IMG/VR virus record: IMGVR_UViG_3300049215_000776 | Coordinates: 1 to 32,706 of that record | Length of the DNA stretch: 32,706 bases | Reading direction: 5' to 3' (one strand) | Origin: a virus | In this document: positions 1-9,565 of the stretch, one piece after another | Layout of the letters: every line of letters begins with the position of its first letter | How positions within the stretch are numbered: the first letter of the stretch is position 1 | Notes under the pieces: generated by a model | What the model was told of the DNA's origin: nothing | The model's input: the letters and a program-made list of their open reading frames with translations, nothing else | The model's database searches: none | Made by a program: the position numbers and the translations under genes

Positions 1-103
1 ATGAGGTTAGCCAATAACGAAAGGTGCCTGAGTGAGCCCGACCGGGGCTGCACAGACTGGTGTGGACCTCAAGCATCGGTCAATCCACTGATGGACCGCC
101 GCC
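1..103. other. Sequence beyond the last called gene
   Basis: About 100 bases after the tail-tip stop. A minus-strand frame offset by +1 from that gene stays open to a TAA at 7-9 (ending PVGLTQAPFVIG), and an ATG at 76 opens a frame that runs off the window edge. Neither can be called with confidence. No hairpin or T-run marks a terminator. Confidence 0.3.
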
Positions 104-3100
104 CTATAAGAACGTCGCGCGCACGACCTGCGTCGGCAGCGGCAATGGCCAACTGAATAAGCAGAGGTGGTCGGTGGCCCAAATGCAAATCAGCGGAATG
201 GACGGGTTAAGGGCTCTCACGTACTCCATCCTCCACGGACAACCGCCGTTGAACCATGGCACCAGGTACGCCGTCGCGGTTACGGGCCAACTGCCAACCG
301 TCACGGGGAACGCGATCGCCGCTTGCGCATTCGTGAGGTTCCGGTACGTCGATCCCCAGGAAAGGGCCTCCATCTTCAGGCGGTCGAGCCCTGAGCCTGA
401 TTGAGCCAAATACTGTGACGGCAGATTGACGGCCCGATTCAGTCGTCCGCCCTGCGGGTACGGAACGTCCGGCGTGTAATAGCACGTCGCGAAGTTCACG
501 TCGTACGGCCACAACAGCTCGAACTTCGCGCCGGAGTACGCTGCGAGCACCGTGGTCCGGATGGAATCGATGTTATTCTTAATCCGGCTAGCGAGAAAGT
601 TTGCGTCCGCTGAGCCGTTGACGGTCGGATCGTCATCCTGGGTGTAGAACGCGGCCAGGGATCTGCCAAGCGCAGTTACAGCGGCCTGAGCTGTACAAGC
701 GTCATAGTAAGCCATGCCGCCGCCGCTGCAGGTTCCGGTGCCGCCGACATAATTCCCGTTCCCGCTTGAACCGTTGAGAGTGAAGTGGGTCGCGTCGGTA
801 ACAGTGATCGTTTGGTCCCCGTTCGCTGCCGTGTTGCCTTGGATGCCGGCGAGGATCGCGCTTTGGCCCGTGGTCAAGCCGTGCGGGCTGACCGTCCCGA
901 TCGAGATCGGCGAAGTCCAACTGGCGAATCCCACCGCGAGGTTCTGGACCGCGCTGAAGAACCACCACAGAAATTCACCGAACTGGAGCCATGGCGTCAT
1001 ACCGGCGGTGCTCAGTATCCCGGCCGCCTGTTTGAAGCAAGCCGCCAGGTATGGCGTCACCGTGGAGGGATTGAACGTGCATTGCGTAGTTTGGAGGTCG
1101 ATGAGCGCTGCGTCTCCCGCGCCGGGCGTGTGGCCACCCGAGATCAGCGTGGTGAGCTGGTAGTGGTTTGCGTCCGTGACGGTGATCGCCCAGACGCCGG
1201 ATTGCGTTGAACTCGAAATGTGAACCGTGTTTCCGGTGATGTAGCCGTGCCCGGTCTGCTGGATCGTGATTAGGCTGGACCCGCTGACCGACTCGACGAA
1301 TCCGGCACCCCAACTTCCGAAGCCGGTATCGGTAAGGACCTGGTTGCCGTTCGCGAATCGCTGCGCCCAAGCGCCAGTGGCGGTGTTCACATCCGGCGGT
1401 GCGAGCAGTTCCTGGGAGAACGCGACCGTCATCGTCTGGCCAGCCGCTTGGACCTGTGCGCAGAAGTCGGCCAGATAGTCCGTGAACGCCCGGTTAAGCG
1501 GCTGCGACTGCGACGCGTCGACCCGCCATACGCCCTCGTTGCCGGCCTTAATGTCGCCGCTGGTCGTGATCGATCCCGTTGATGGATTCGCGCCGTTCGC
1601 GCCCGTGCCCGCCGCGTAGCTCGTGAACAGGTTGAAGCCAGTCACGGGGCTGAGCGTCGTGATCGTCAACTGGCCCGTGCCTGTCTTTGATGCCGAGATT
1701 CCGACGAACAGCGTGTTGATCGCGTTGACGAACCGCTGCGCGAGCGTGTCCACGGTGTCGGTCGGATAGACCGCCGCGCCGAACGCGGTGCCGAGGCCAT
1801 CACCGTAGCTGTTCCCGCCGACCTGCAGAAACATCGCGTCGCCATCGCCAAAAAGTGATCCGAGATTGAATCCGCTGGACCCAGCAGAAATGCTGACGAT
1901 GGTCTGGTGGAAACTTCCGCCCGAACGCACGCGTTTCAGCGCGAAGAAGACGCCGGAGTAGAAGTCGATGTCACCCGCGAATCCGGCCTTGCTCAGAATC
2001 CAGAAGGCGCGCGCGGGTGCGATGGCGTAGGTTTGGGCGGTATCGAAATCGCAAGCGCAGTTGACGTTCGGGTACGTTGTGGCGGGCGATTGCACGTCCG
2101 AGAGGACGGCGGCCTGCAAGTAATCGAAGTAGCAACTGGTGCCGGTGGAGAGCGAGTTGTGCGTGCTGGACACCGTAAGGACCACCACGTGGGTCCCGGG
2201 CGCTACGCTCGGGGCGATGAGGCGACGTGTGGAAATCGGCGAGGTAGCGTCAGCATACGTATCGATCGTCGGCTGCGCCATGCCATCGAGCGTGGCCGTC
2301 AACTCGCCACTTGCGGACGAGAGCGACGTGCCGAGGTACAGATTGTGTGTGTACTGGCACGAGTAGGTGACCGCCACGTGATCGGTCGGATTCGACGATT
2401 GTCGCGCGAAGCCGCGGAAGTAGAAGCCCACCTGCTCGGTCCAGCCGGCGCCATTGAAACTCGCCCAAAAGTCACGACTCCCGACGGTCACGCTGCCCGG
2501 CCCTGCGATTTTGAGCGGTAAGACACTGCTGGGATCGGACAGCGTCCAGTTGGTGAAAACCGCGCTCCAGGTGCTCTGCTGGTAGGAGACCAGTGCGGGG
2601 TTGACGGAACCGGAATCGTAATTCAGCGCGGGCGCGAAGGTGAGCCATGCTTGGCGCAGCGAGTCGATTCCGCTGGCCGTGAAGTCGACGCGGAAATGCA
2701 CTGACGACGGATCCGCACCACCAGTCATCTTGGATGCACCTGCTGGCGTCAGGTACGCTGTCGAGGTCTTGTGCATCTCCAGCAGCTCGATGGAGTTGCC
2801 GTCGCGTCCACCTCCGGGCGCGAGATAGTTGACTCCTGTTTGGGTGCCAGCAGATGTCGTCAGGGTGGCCGATGTGGGCGATGTCACCGACGCGATGGCG
2901 TACTGTGCATCATTAATAAGGATGGGATCGCCGGCTTGCGATCCCAGGAAGTTCTGGCCGGAGGCGAACGACACCGACGTGCCCGAGGTGTTGACGATGC
3001 CATACCGTGCGGCGTAAACGGTGAAGCTCGCGCCGCTCACGGTCGCCATCAGCGCAATCGTGGGATTGATGCTGGCCCAGTTCGTGCCGTTGATCTGTGC

Positions 3101-3922
3101 CGCTAATTGCGCGGCGATGAACGGGCATGCGCCCTGCGATTCGATGAGGGTGCCAGGGCCATTGCCATCGGACGCCGAGCAACTGATGCTCGCGCCGCTG
3201 TTCAATCGCGCCGTGACGATCACGTTGTTGGCGCTCACAGACGCAGTCGCGTTGGGATCATTGGCTGCGTTAATCGCGGCTGCGAGCGCAATGGCGATGT
3301 CGCCGGAGCCGTCGGTCGAAAGCTGAACATGGGAGTACGTGTTGGCTCCGATGGTGATGGTGTGGTTGTAGCCCGTTCCAAGGAAATTGAAGAACCCGAA
3401 CGTCACTGTTGATGGACCGGATGAGAGCGGAGTCGAGACCAGATAATCGTAAACGAGGTTGCTCAAATAGACGAGTTGCACGCGGTCATCAATCGCGGCC
3501 GTGCCGTTGACCGTGAACGTCTGCGAAGCCCCGGCCATGCCGGTGGCAGCCGTCGCCATTGGTTGGAGCGAGATGGTGCCGGGCGTTTCGGACTTGGTGA
3601 TGTAGCTGAGCGCGCCCCATGGAACCGATTGAAACTTTCGACTGACGGGATTCTGCGCGTTGGTGATCGCCAGGTCGAAGTCGAGCGTGACACCGGCGAG
3701 CGAGAAATCGGGTAGGTACTTGGTGGTGAAGAGATGACCGAACTGGTCGTCGGCATCGAACAGCACCAGCACCACGAAATCGGCCTGATCGCTGAAGATG
3801 CCGCTGACAGCGAAGCCCGAGGCGGATGCGTTGTTCAGAGACGCGGCGCACCCACGACGGTCGAAACCACGCAGGTACATCGTGCGGTGCGGTTCCAGTT
3901 TGGAAATTGCTTCGGTGGGCAC
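104..3922 (-). CDS. Tail tip protein with beta domains and a barrel-like C-terminus
   Basis: A 1272-residue protein. Long beta-rich regions (for example ITIGANTYSHVQLSTDGSGD) precede two short FCCH-like domains (about residues 880-935, GHGYITGNTVHISSSTQSG, and 1005-1062, SPHGLTTGQSAILAG). The C-terminal part has helix-strand alternation, including AFSQELLAPPDV, WLQFGEFLWWFFS and YTQDDDPTVN, then IKNNIDSIRTTVLAAYSGAK and FELLWPYDVN, resembling a TIM-barrel glycosidase-like fold; catalytic residues are not certain. It ends with DHLCLFSWPLPLPT. The GTG start follows AGGA five bases upstream. It lies after the hub gene and probably recognises or digests the host surface. The +1 frame after its stop stays open to base 7 with protein-like sequence. 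Confidence 0.75.
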   Translation of the reverse strand: MPTEAISKLEPHRTMYLRGFDRRGCAASLNNASASGFAVSGIFSDQADFVVLVLFDADDQFGHLFTTKYLPDFSLAGVTLDFDLAITNAQNPVSRKFQSVPWGALSYITKSETPGTISLQPMATAATGMAGASQTFTVNGTAAIDDRVQLVYLSNLVYDYLVSTPLSSGPSTVTFGFFNFLGTGYNHTITIGANTYSHVQLSTDGSGDIAIALAAAINAANDPNATASVSANNVIVTARLNSGASISCSASDGNGPGTLIESQGACPFIAAQLAAQINGTNWASINPTIALMATVSGASFTVYAARYGIVNTSGTSVSFASGQNFLGSQAGDPILINDAQYAIASVTSPTSATLTTSAGTQTGVNYLAPGGGRDGNSIELLEMHKTSTAYLTPAGASKMTGGADPSSVHFRVDFTASGIDSLRQAWLTFAPALNYDSGSVNPALVSYQQSTWSAVFTNWTLSDPSSVLPLKIAGPGSVTVGSRDFWASFNGAGWTEQVGFYFRGFARQSSNPTDHVAVTYSCQYTHNLYLGTSLSSASGELTATLDGMAQPTIDTYADATSPISTRRLIAPSVAPGTHVVVLTVSSTHNSLSTGTSCYFDYLQAAVLSDVQSPATTYPNVNCACDFDTAQTYAIAPARAFWILSKAGFAGDIDFYSGVFFALKRVRSGGSFHQTIVSISAGSSGFNLGSLFGDGDAMFLQVGGNSYGDGLGTAFGAAVYPTDTVDTLAQRFVNAINTLFVGISASKTGTGQLTITTLSPVTGFNLFTSYAAGTGANGANPSTGSITTSGDIKAGNEGVWRVDASQSQPLNRAFTDYLADFCAQVQAAGQTMTVAFSQELLAPPDVNTATGAWAQRFANGNQVLTDTGFGSWGAGFVESVSGSSLITIQQTGHGYITGNTVHISSSTQSGVWAITVTDANHYQLTTLISGGHTPGAGDAALIDLQTTQCTFNPSTVTPYLAACFKQAAGILSTAGMTPWLQFGEFLWWFFSAVQNLAVGFASWTSPISIGTVSPHGLTTGQSAILAGIQGNTAANGDQTITVTDATHFTLNGSSGNGNYVGGTGTCSGGGMAYYDACTAQAAVTALGRSLAAFYTQDDDPTVNGSADANFLASRIKNNIDSIRTTVLAAYSGAKFELLWPYDVNFATCYYTPDVPYPQGGRLNRAVNLPSQYLAQSGSGLDRLKMEALSWGSTYRNLTNAQAAIAFPVTVGSWPVTATAYLVPWFNGGCPWRMEYVRALNPSIPLICIWATDHLCLFSWPLPLPTQVVRATFL

Positions 3923-3928
3923 AGGGTC

Positions 3929-6900
3929 CTATGAAAGCGCGACGGTGAGGTCCGATCCGGGAAACGTCGTGCCGACGGCGGTGAGATTTATGATGACCGG
4001 CGTCTCCGGGCCGATTGCCGGCGTGCCAGTAGCGGAGCCGACCGTGGTGCCCGCTGCGATCGTCACCGTGAACAACAACGTGGTTCCGGCATAAACCTCG
4101 ACCACGAGGTCTGCGCCGATCGGTGCCTGCTTCACCATGCACGTCACGCCGTTCTGTAACGACACGGTGGAGGTATAGAAAGCTGCTGGGCCAAGGTCGC
4201 TCCCAATCGCGAGCGTGCCGGGAATCGAGATCTTCATCTCGCCCGAGGGCGCGCCGACTTCGCCGTAGATCCAGTCCTCGCGGAAAGGCTGGTCGCCGTC
4301 CGGAGATTCGTTCCCGTTCACGTCCACGGTGAAGCCGGCAATCAGCATTGGCTGGTCGATGAAGTTTGCAGTCGGCACCGAGAGGCTGACCGGCGTGAGC
4401 GGGTTCGCGTTGTCGATGCTGGTCGAATCGGCTTGGAAAGACCAGGCGGGTGCCTCAACGATCCATATCGAGGTATCGTCCATGAGCAGTGGCGGCTGAA
4501 AGCTCAACTGCGTCGATGTGTTGGCCGTGATCGTGCTTGGCGTTTGGCCGCGTCCTGTGCCCGCGATCACGCGAATCAGATTGCCGACCTCCGCGCTTAC
4601 CGCCAGGCCGCCGTAACTGTTCGCGATGTTCTGGTAGCCGGGGTCGGTGACTTGGGTGACGGCGGTAGGTGTGCTTGACAGGCCCGACGCCTGGTTGCGA
4701 ATCACCACTGCGTCGCCGATGTTCACAGTCCCCGTGGGATCTCGGTCCAACGTGATCGTCCCAGTGGTAGGCACGAACGCTGTGATGTTGAAGCTCGCGA
4801 ACGGTGTGCTGCCGTTCGGCCTGCCGATTACGGAAAGAATGCGGCCGACGGGACTGAACGGCGTGGAGGAAGTATCGACCAGTTCGGAACAAACCAGGGT
4901 GTTCGTCGAGACGGTGGTAACGGCGACGCCGGCAACGCCAGAGTGCACCAAGAGCTTGGCTTTGATCCGAACCTTGGCGACGTACGGCGACGGCAGCGCC
5001 CAAGTCGAGCGCACTACCGGGCCGCCGAACGTGATCGACGCTGGTGTGTAGGTGTTACCGCTGCCAGCCGTCAACGTGCCGGTTGCCTGTTCGCAGATCA
5101 GGTCGGGTTGCGTTCCAACGAACAGGACATAAGAAGCGAGTCCGGAGACTGCAGGCCACGTGATGTCGTTGAGCGTGAACGAGCCGCCGGCCGCCGTTCC
5201 GGTTCCAATGATCGCGATATTCGAGGGCGCGGAAGGAAGCCCGTTCGAATCAATCGCGCAGATGGCGACCCACAAGGTGACGTCAGCCGCCAATGATCCG
5301 CCCGTCGCGCTCTGCGAAATCGATCCGATTCCCGGCGCGCCTGCACCCGTGGCGCTGAACTCGTTCACCGGAAGCTTGCCGGTGACGATAAGACTCGCCA
5401 GCGCGCTGCCGTCGGCGAGCGTCGTGTATTCCTGATCGGAATCGAAAGTCCACTCGCTGGGGAATAGCGCATCGCTCGAAAATGCTTGAACCTGGTATGG
5501 AGCCCACACCGGCCCGAGCGGAATCGGATAGAACAGCGCGGGCAGAGGCGCAGGCACCACATCCATCGGCTTCGGTCCGACGTCAAGGTCGTACATGGAA
5601 GCGGTGACTGTCTGCGCCTCGATCTGCACCGACCAATCCTTCTTCAGGCTCCAGCGCTGGATGCGGAAGCACATCGTGACGACCTTGAACGCCAAGCCGG
5701 TTCCGCTGGGAGGCGCCGGAGACGTGGTGATGGTGGAACCGTCGCTGGCGACTGCCGTAATTGTTACCTGCGAACCGCCGATCACGATCTCTTTATTGAT
5801 GAGTTCGGTGTCTCCGGTCGCGGTCCCGGCGTAAGTCCACGGATCACCGCTGACCCACGTGGCCGTGCTGCCGGAGACATTGCACGTACCGTGGACGCCA
5901 GGAATGTCCGGGTGCGTCATCGATACCACTTGCCCGACTTCGTTTCCGAGGCCGAGCAATGTCGTCTGCCACGCGGCCGTGCGCGCATCCCGCCATTCCG
6001 CCGGAGTCACGCCGCCGATCTCTTCGCGTGTGCGCGTGGCCGCGATGCGCAACGATTGGCTTAGCGTTGAACATCCCACCGAATGCATCTGGGTGGTCAA
6101 CGGAGATCCCGCACGCCCGTAATAAGCCGCGTGGCTCTTGTCGCAATACTCGCCCGTGTTCGCCTGATACTGATAGGCAACATCGGCGAACGAAATCACC
6201 AGGTGCTCGAAGCCAGCCTGGATCGGCGTCAGCCGAAGGGTCTGATAGAGAGAGTTGGCGAGCGTATACGCATCCACCGCGCTCGCGTTGATGCGGCAGC
6301 CGAGCTTCAACTGCCCGAATTCCCAGGTGTAGAATCCCAGGCAGCAGTTCAGGACCTCGGTGAGCCAGTCGCGGAATGGCTTCTGGGCACTGATGATTCC
6401 CTGAAACTGAAACTGCGTCTCGGTGCCGGTTCCGAGGATGGCTGCGACTTGGGTGGCAGCGACCTCGGCCGCGCCGCTCCCATCGCCCACAATTAGCGAC
6501 GGCAGTACGAACATGGCGAGTTGATCGGACGACGCCGCGCCGGTTCCGCCAGCGGGGTTCGACCCGGTCGAAGGGTCACCGTACAAGCCCATCGCGCGCA
6601 GAAGCATGTTTACGGCAATCCAAAATGGATTGATCAGTCCCTGGACCGCTGTCCGGTTGCCACTCTGGTCCCAGGTCCAGCCCCACATCCCGTAATCGAT
6701 CGGGACCGTCATCTGGTGCTGGTCAGGAGTGCTCGGCTGAATCGTGGTGGACTTGACGATGCGGATCTCGCAAGCCGCCGTGCCCGCCGCGTAGACGTTC
6801 GGCTCCCAGACCTGAGGCGATCCTTGTCCGAGCGAGAAATAGTCGGTGGTCGAGACCGCTGGATCGCTGCCGCTGATGTACCGCAGCCCGTATCCAGGCT

Positions 6901-8314
6901 GGTATTTCGTGATGTTCAGGTTGCCGTTAACCTTCAGTCCTTGCCAAAGGTAGCCGTCCACCATCGGAGCGACCACGTATCGGTAGCCGTCCGCGTTGGT
7001 GACGACCATCGACGCTGTGAATCCGCCAAGCGGTCCCGCGCTCAAGATACCGAGCGAGTCCGCATAGCCCGATTCATCGCGGTAATCCACCATCAACGCG
7101 GTCGCCAGGAACGCGAAGAGGGGGTTGCCGCCGCTGTTGCACCATATCTCCGGAAGCGCGAGCCCCCAGACTGTGTCCGAGATGATCGACGTGGCCGTGA
7201 CGACGTTGCGGCCGAAGCCGAGAAAACCGGTGGAATCGTCCTTGATCACGACGCCCTGCGGGTCGGCCTGGTGCCCACCGAAGTAAGGAGCCATGCCGTG
7301 CGCCTGGCAGCCATTCGGCGATTCGAGGTAGTAATCGCAGGATGTAGAGCTTCCGCCGCTGCCATGGGCCGCGTAGGGACAGTTCACGCCATCGTTGAAG
7401 GTCTTCCAGCACTGGCGCGAGACCTGCCGCTCCGGGTACTGGTTCATGATCTGGAAGAAGCCGTCGGAGCAGGTCACCGGGAAGATCGGTGTACCGTCGC
7501 TGGTGAAGTTCTGAATGACGCCTTTCCAAAGCTGGAGCAGAATCCCGGAGTTGACGTGGAAGAGGCACAGGTCGATCTCGGCGTACTTCAGGTCCGTGTC
7601 GTTTGCGAGCTGCGTCATCACGCGGTCGCCGTTGCCGAACGTGAAGCGGACGTTGTCCGAGGTGCCCTTGATGTCCTGCGAGATCAGAACGTCGGAACCC
7701 GGCTCGCCGATCCCGATCAGGCGCGGCAGGTAAAGCTGCCCACCTACCGTGACGCGCCGGTCGGAGAGATAGATGTCCGCAACCGCGGATTCCCGCACGC
7801 GGATGTGGATAAGCGGGACAATCTGCTGCACCTCGGAGAGGAGCGCCGTGGAGAGCGCGGTCGAGGGGAAGCGCGTGCAGGTGGAGTTGATCGCGTAGGA
7901 GGGCGCCGCTGTCGGATCGACGACCTCGATTAGATTCAGTCCTACCTGCGCGGCGTTGCGCAGGTACTCGAACGAGATTGGCATCTGCTCGAAGGTCACC
8001 AGCACGCCGGTGGTGGTTCCGTCGGGATTGGGGACCGTGTAAGTGAACGCCTGCCACGGCCCATGCATGGACTCCCAGAAATCCCGAAGCTGCTTTCCTT
8101 CAGCCCAGTTGAGGTTCGGGTGCTTGAACTGAAACTTGCGCGGGCCGACGCCGACGTAATACCGTTGCTCCTGCTTGGCGTCGAGGCTGCCGAAGCGGTG
8201 CACGATCACCGGGCGCTCGACGGAGAAGCCGAACGGGTACTGCGTGGTGAGCGGGAATGTCTGGCCGGAGTTGATCACCGTTGGGACGGTGATGCGGCCG
8301 ATCGTGTCGGGCAT
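3929..8314 (-). CDS. Large tail hub protein (gpM/gpL/gpJ-like fusion)
   Basis: A 1461-residue tail hub. Residues about 1-135 look like a distal-tail or gpM-type domain (FKHPNLNWAEGKQLRDFWES). Residues about 140-365 match the gpL/DUF2163 class and carry a Cys/His cluster near 301-345 (QCWKTFNDGVNCPYAAHG, then CDYYLESPNGCQAHG), recalling the iron-sulfur site of lambda gpL. The middle (about 400-850) resembles the gpJ/TipJ hub (for example AQKPFRDWLTEVLNCCLGFY). The C-terminal third is built of Gly/Thr-rich beta domains. It should form the tail-end ring and spike holding the tape measure and contact the host. Fusion of functions separate in lambda is inferred from the domain order. A 6-base gap leads to the tip gene. 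Confidence 0.85.
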   Translation of the reverse strand: MPDTIGRITVPTVINSGQTFPLTTQYPFGFSVERPVIVHRFGSLDAKQEQRYYVGVGPRKFQFKHPNLNWAEGKQLRDFWESMHGPWQAFTYTVPNPDGTTTGVLVTFEQMPISFEYLRNAAQVGLNLIEVVDPTAAPSYAINSTCTRFPSTALSTALLSEVQQIVPLIHIRVRESAVADIYLSDRRVTVGGQLYLPRLIGIGEPGSDVLISQDIKGTSDNVRFTFGNGDRVMTQLANDTDLKYAEIDLCLFHVNSGILLQLWKGVIQNFTSDGTPIFPVTCSDGFFQIMNQYPERQVSRQCWKTFNDGVNCPYAAHGSGGSSTSCDYYLESPNGCQAHGMAPYFGGHQADPQGVVIKDDSTGFLGFGRNVVTATSIISDTVWGLALPEIWCNSGGNPLFAFLATALMVDYRDESGYADSLGILSAGPLGGFTASMVVTNADGYRYVVAPMVDGYLWQGLKVNGNLNITKYQPGYGLRYISGSDPAVSTTDYFSLGQGSPQVWEPNVYAAGTAACEIRIVKSTTIQPSTPDQHQMTVPIDYGMWGWTWDQSGNRTAVQGLINPFWIAVNMLLRAMGLYGDPSTGSNPAGGTGAASSDQLAMFVLPSLIVGDGSGAAEVAATQVAAILGTGTETQFQFQGIISAQKPFRDWLTEVLNCCLGFYTWEFGQLKLGCRINASAVDAYTLANSLYQTLRLTPIQAGFEHLVISFADVAYQYQANTGEYCDKSHAAYYGRAGSPLTTQMHSVGCSTLSQSLRIAATRTREEIGGVTPAEWRDARTAAWQTTLLGLGNEVGQVVSMTHPDIPGVHGTCNVSGSTATWVSGDPWTYAGTATGDTELINKEIVIGGSQVTITAVASDGSTITTSPAPPSGTGLAFKVVTMCFRIQRWSLKKDWSVQIEAQTVTASMYDLDVGPKPMDVVPAPLPALFYPIPLGPVWAPYQVQAFSSDALFPSEWTFDSDQEYTTLADGSALASLIVTGKLPVNEFSATGAGAPGIGSISQSATGGSLAADVTLWVAICAIDSNGLPSAPSNIAIIGTGTAAGGSFTLNDITWPAVSGLASYVLFVGTQPDLICEQATGTLTAGSGNTYTPASITFGGPVVRSTWALPSPYVAKVRIKAKLLVHSGVAGVAVTTVSTNTLVCSELVDTSSTPFSPVGRILSVIGRPNGSTPFASFNITAFVPTTGTITLDRDPTGTVNIGDAVVIRNQASGLSSTPTAVTQVTDPGYQNIANSYGGLAVSAEVGNLIRVIAGTGRGQTPSTITANTSTQLSFQPPLLMDDTSIWIVEAPAWSFQADSTSIDNANPLTPVSLSVPTANFIDQPMLIAGFTVDVNGNESPDGDQPFREDWIYGEVGAPSGEMKISIPGTLAIGSDLGPAAFYTSTVSLQNGVTCMVKQAPIGADLVVEVYAGTTLLFTVTIAAGTTVGSATGTPAIGPETPVIINLTAVGTTFPGSDLTVALS

Positions 8315-8396
8315 GGCTGATGGATTAAGCGAGCGCCGCCTGGTGTGGGCGTCGCTTCGCTACGCTGCGGTACGCTTGTTTTGCTAGGAGGCTGGC

Positions 8397-9494
8397 GTGA
8401 GGTTGAAGGTGTTCATCAGTTGGTCAGGCGAGAGAAGCAAGCTCCTTGCGCGCGAGATTACGTGGTGGCTGCCTCGGGTGCTCTCCTCTATCCGACCCTG
8501 GATGTCCGAGAAAGACATCCAGAAGGGCGATCGCTGGAGCCAGCAGATCGGGAGCCAGCTCGAAGGCCATCGTATTGGCATCGTCTGTGTAACGCCGGAA
8601 AATATGACATCCCCCTGGTTGCTTTTCGAGTCAGGCGCTCTGTCGAAGGCAGTTGGAGACGCTAAGGTTTGTCCGCTTCTGTTGGGCATGCGAGCAAGTG
8701 ACGTTGAGGGGCCACTAAATCAGTTCCAGGCGACAGTGTTCGATCGAGACGAGATGTTCGCATTGGCAGCGAGCATGAATAAAGAGCTGGGGGATGACCG
8801 CGTTGAAGAACAAGTACTTCGGGACTCGTTCGACCGGTTTTGGCCTGAATTGGAAAACAGAGTAGAGGCCATCTCGAAGATTGCGCTTTCGCCCCAATCC
8901 GTCCCTCTAGTCGTTCGCACGTTTGCGAAATATGGGTTTCCAGAACCTCAAGTTGGCAGCGCGGTGTACTTTTCTGCCGGCTTCGAGAGTCACGCAGTTT
9001 ATGAAACCGCCTGCTCAATTGCTACTCAGCGTCTTTTCGTCTTCGGCCGGAAAAACAGAAAGCTATTCGACAAGGAACACGCGGACTTCATCCGAAGTCT
9101 TCCAGACCGAATTGCTCGCCATTTTGATTTTCGCTGCTTGTTTTTGGACCCCAATGCTCCCGCTCATGTCCTGTCGGCGGCACACCACGACGATGACTTC
9201 CCCGAACAACTGAGGGCCGCGATACGAAATGCTATTTCGGGCATGGTCAGCGCCGGGCTTGACCCAGATCGGCACTGCCGAACGTATGCCATCCAACGCT
9301 CGGTCACTTCCATCGTGGTGGATGACGCAATCCTGTATACGCAGATTCGGTTTGCACGGAACGGAAAGGCAACCCAACTTACAAAGTGCCCGTTCACGGT
9401 GATTAATGTACAGTCGCCGGTAGGACAAGAGATGACGACAGAATTCGCGGAACTTTGGGAAAGTGGACTGCCGTTGTCGTCTTCTGGGATCTGA
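8397..9494 (+). CDS. TIR-domain protein with a C-terminal sensor-like domain (cargo)
   Basis: A 365-residue protein. Residues about 1-160 are a TIR domain of the bacterial TIR_2 type: KVFISWSGERSKLLA, the DIQKGDRWSQQIGSQLE helix, the strand RIGIVCVTPENM, and SPWLLFESGALSK, with Glu78 at the position of the NAD-cleaving residue. Bacterial TIR enzymes deplete NAD or make signalling nucleotides during anti-phage defence. Residues about 165-365 (AVYFSAGFE, LFVFGRKNRKLFDKEHADFI, DFRCLFLDPNAPAHVL) form a separate domain resembling PLD-fold-like sensors but without a clear HKD active site. The GTG start has AGGAGG five bases upstream. It lies on the plus strand between two tail genes, with lower GC than they have. 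Confidence 0.85.
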   Translation: MRLKVFISWSGERSKLLAREITWWLPRVLSSIRPWMSEKDIQKGDRWSQQIGSQLEGHRIGIVCVTPENMTSPWLLFESGALSKAVGDAKVCPLLLGMRASDVEGPLNQFQATVFDRDEMFALAASMNKELGDDRVEEQVLRDSFDRFWPELENRVEAISKIALSPQSVPLVVRTFAKYGFPEPQVGSAVYFSAGFESHAVYETACSIATQRLFVFGRKNRKLFDKEHADFIRSLPDRIARHFDFRCLFLDPNAPAHVLSAAHHDDDFPEQLRAAIRNAISGMVSAGLDPDRHCRTYAIQRSVTSIVVDDAILYTQIRFARNGKATQLTKCPFTVINVQSPVGQEMTTEFAELWESGLPLSSSGI

Positions 9495-9565
9495 ATCCGA
9501 CGGAGTTCCAATTTTGCAAAGGTGTGAATCCGTCTCTCATTCATCGGAAGACTAGTACCGGCGTG

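Noticed and set aside
6521-7933. A 470-residue open frame on the plus strand opposite the tail hub gene
   Set aside because: It is antisense to a gene with strong domain evidence, is dominated by Arg/Val/Asp, and has no ribosome-binding site. Long antisense frames are expected in GC-rich coding DNA.
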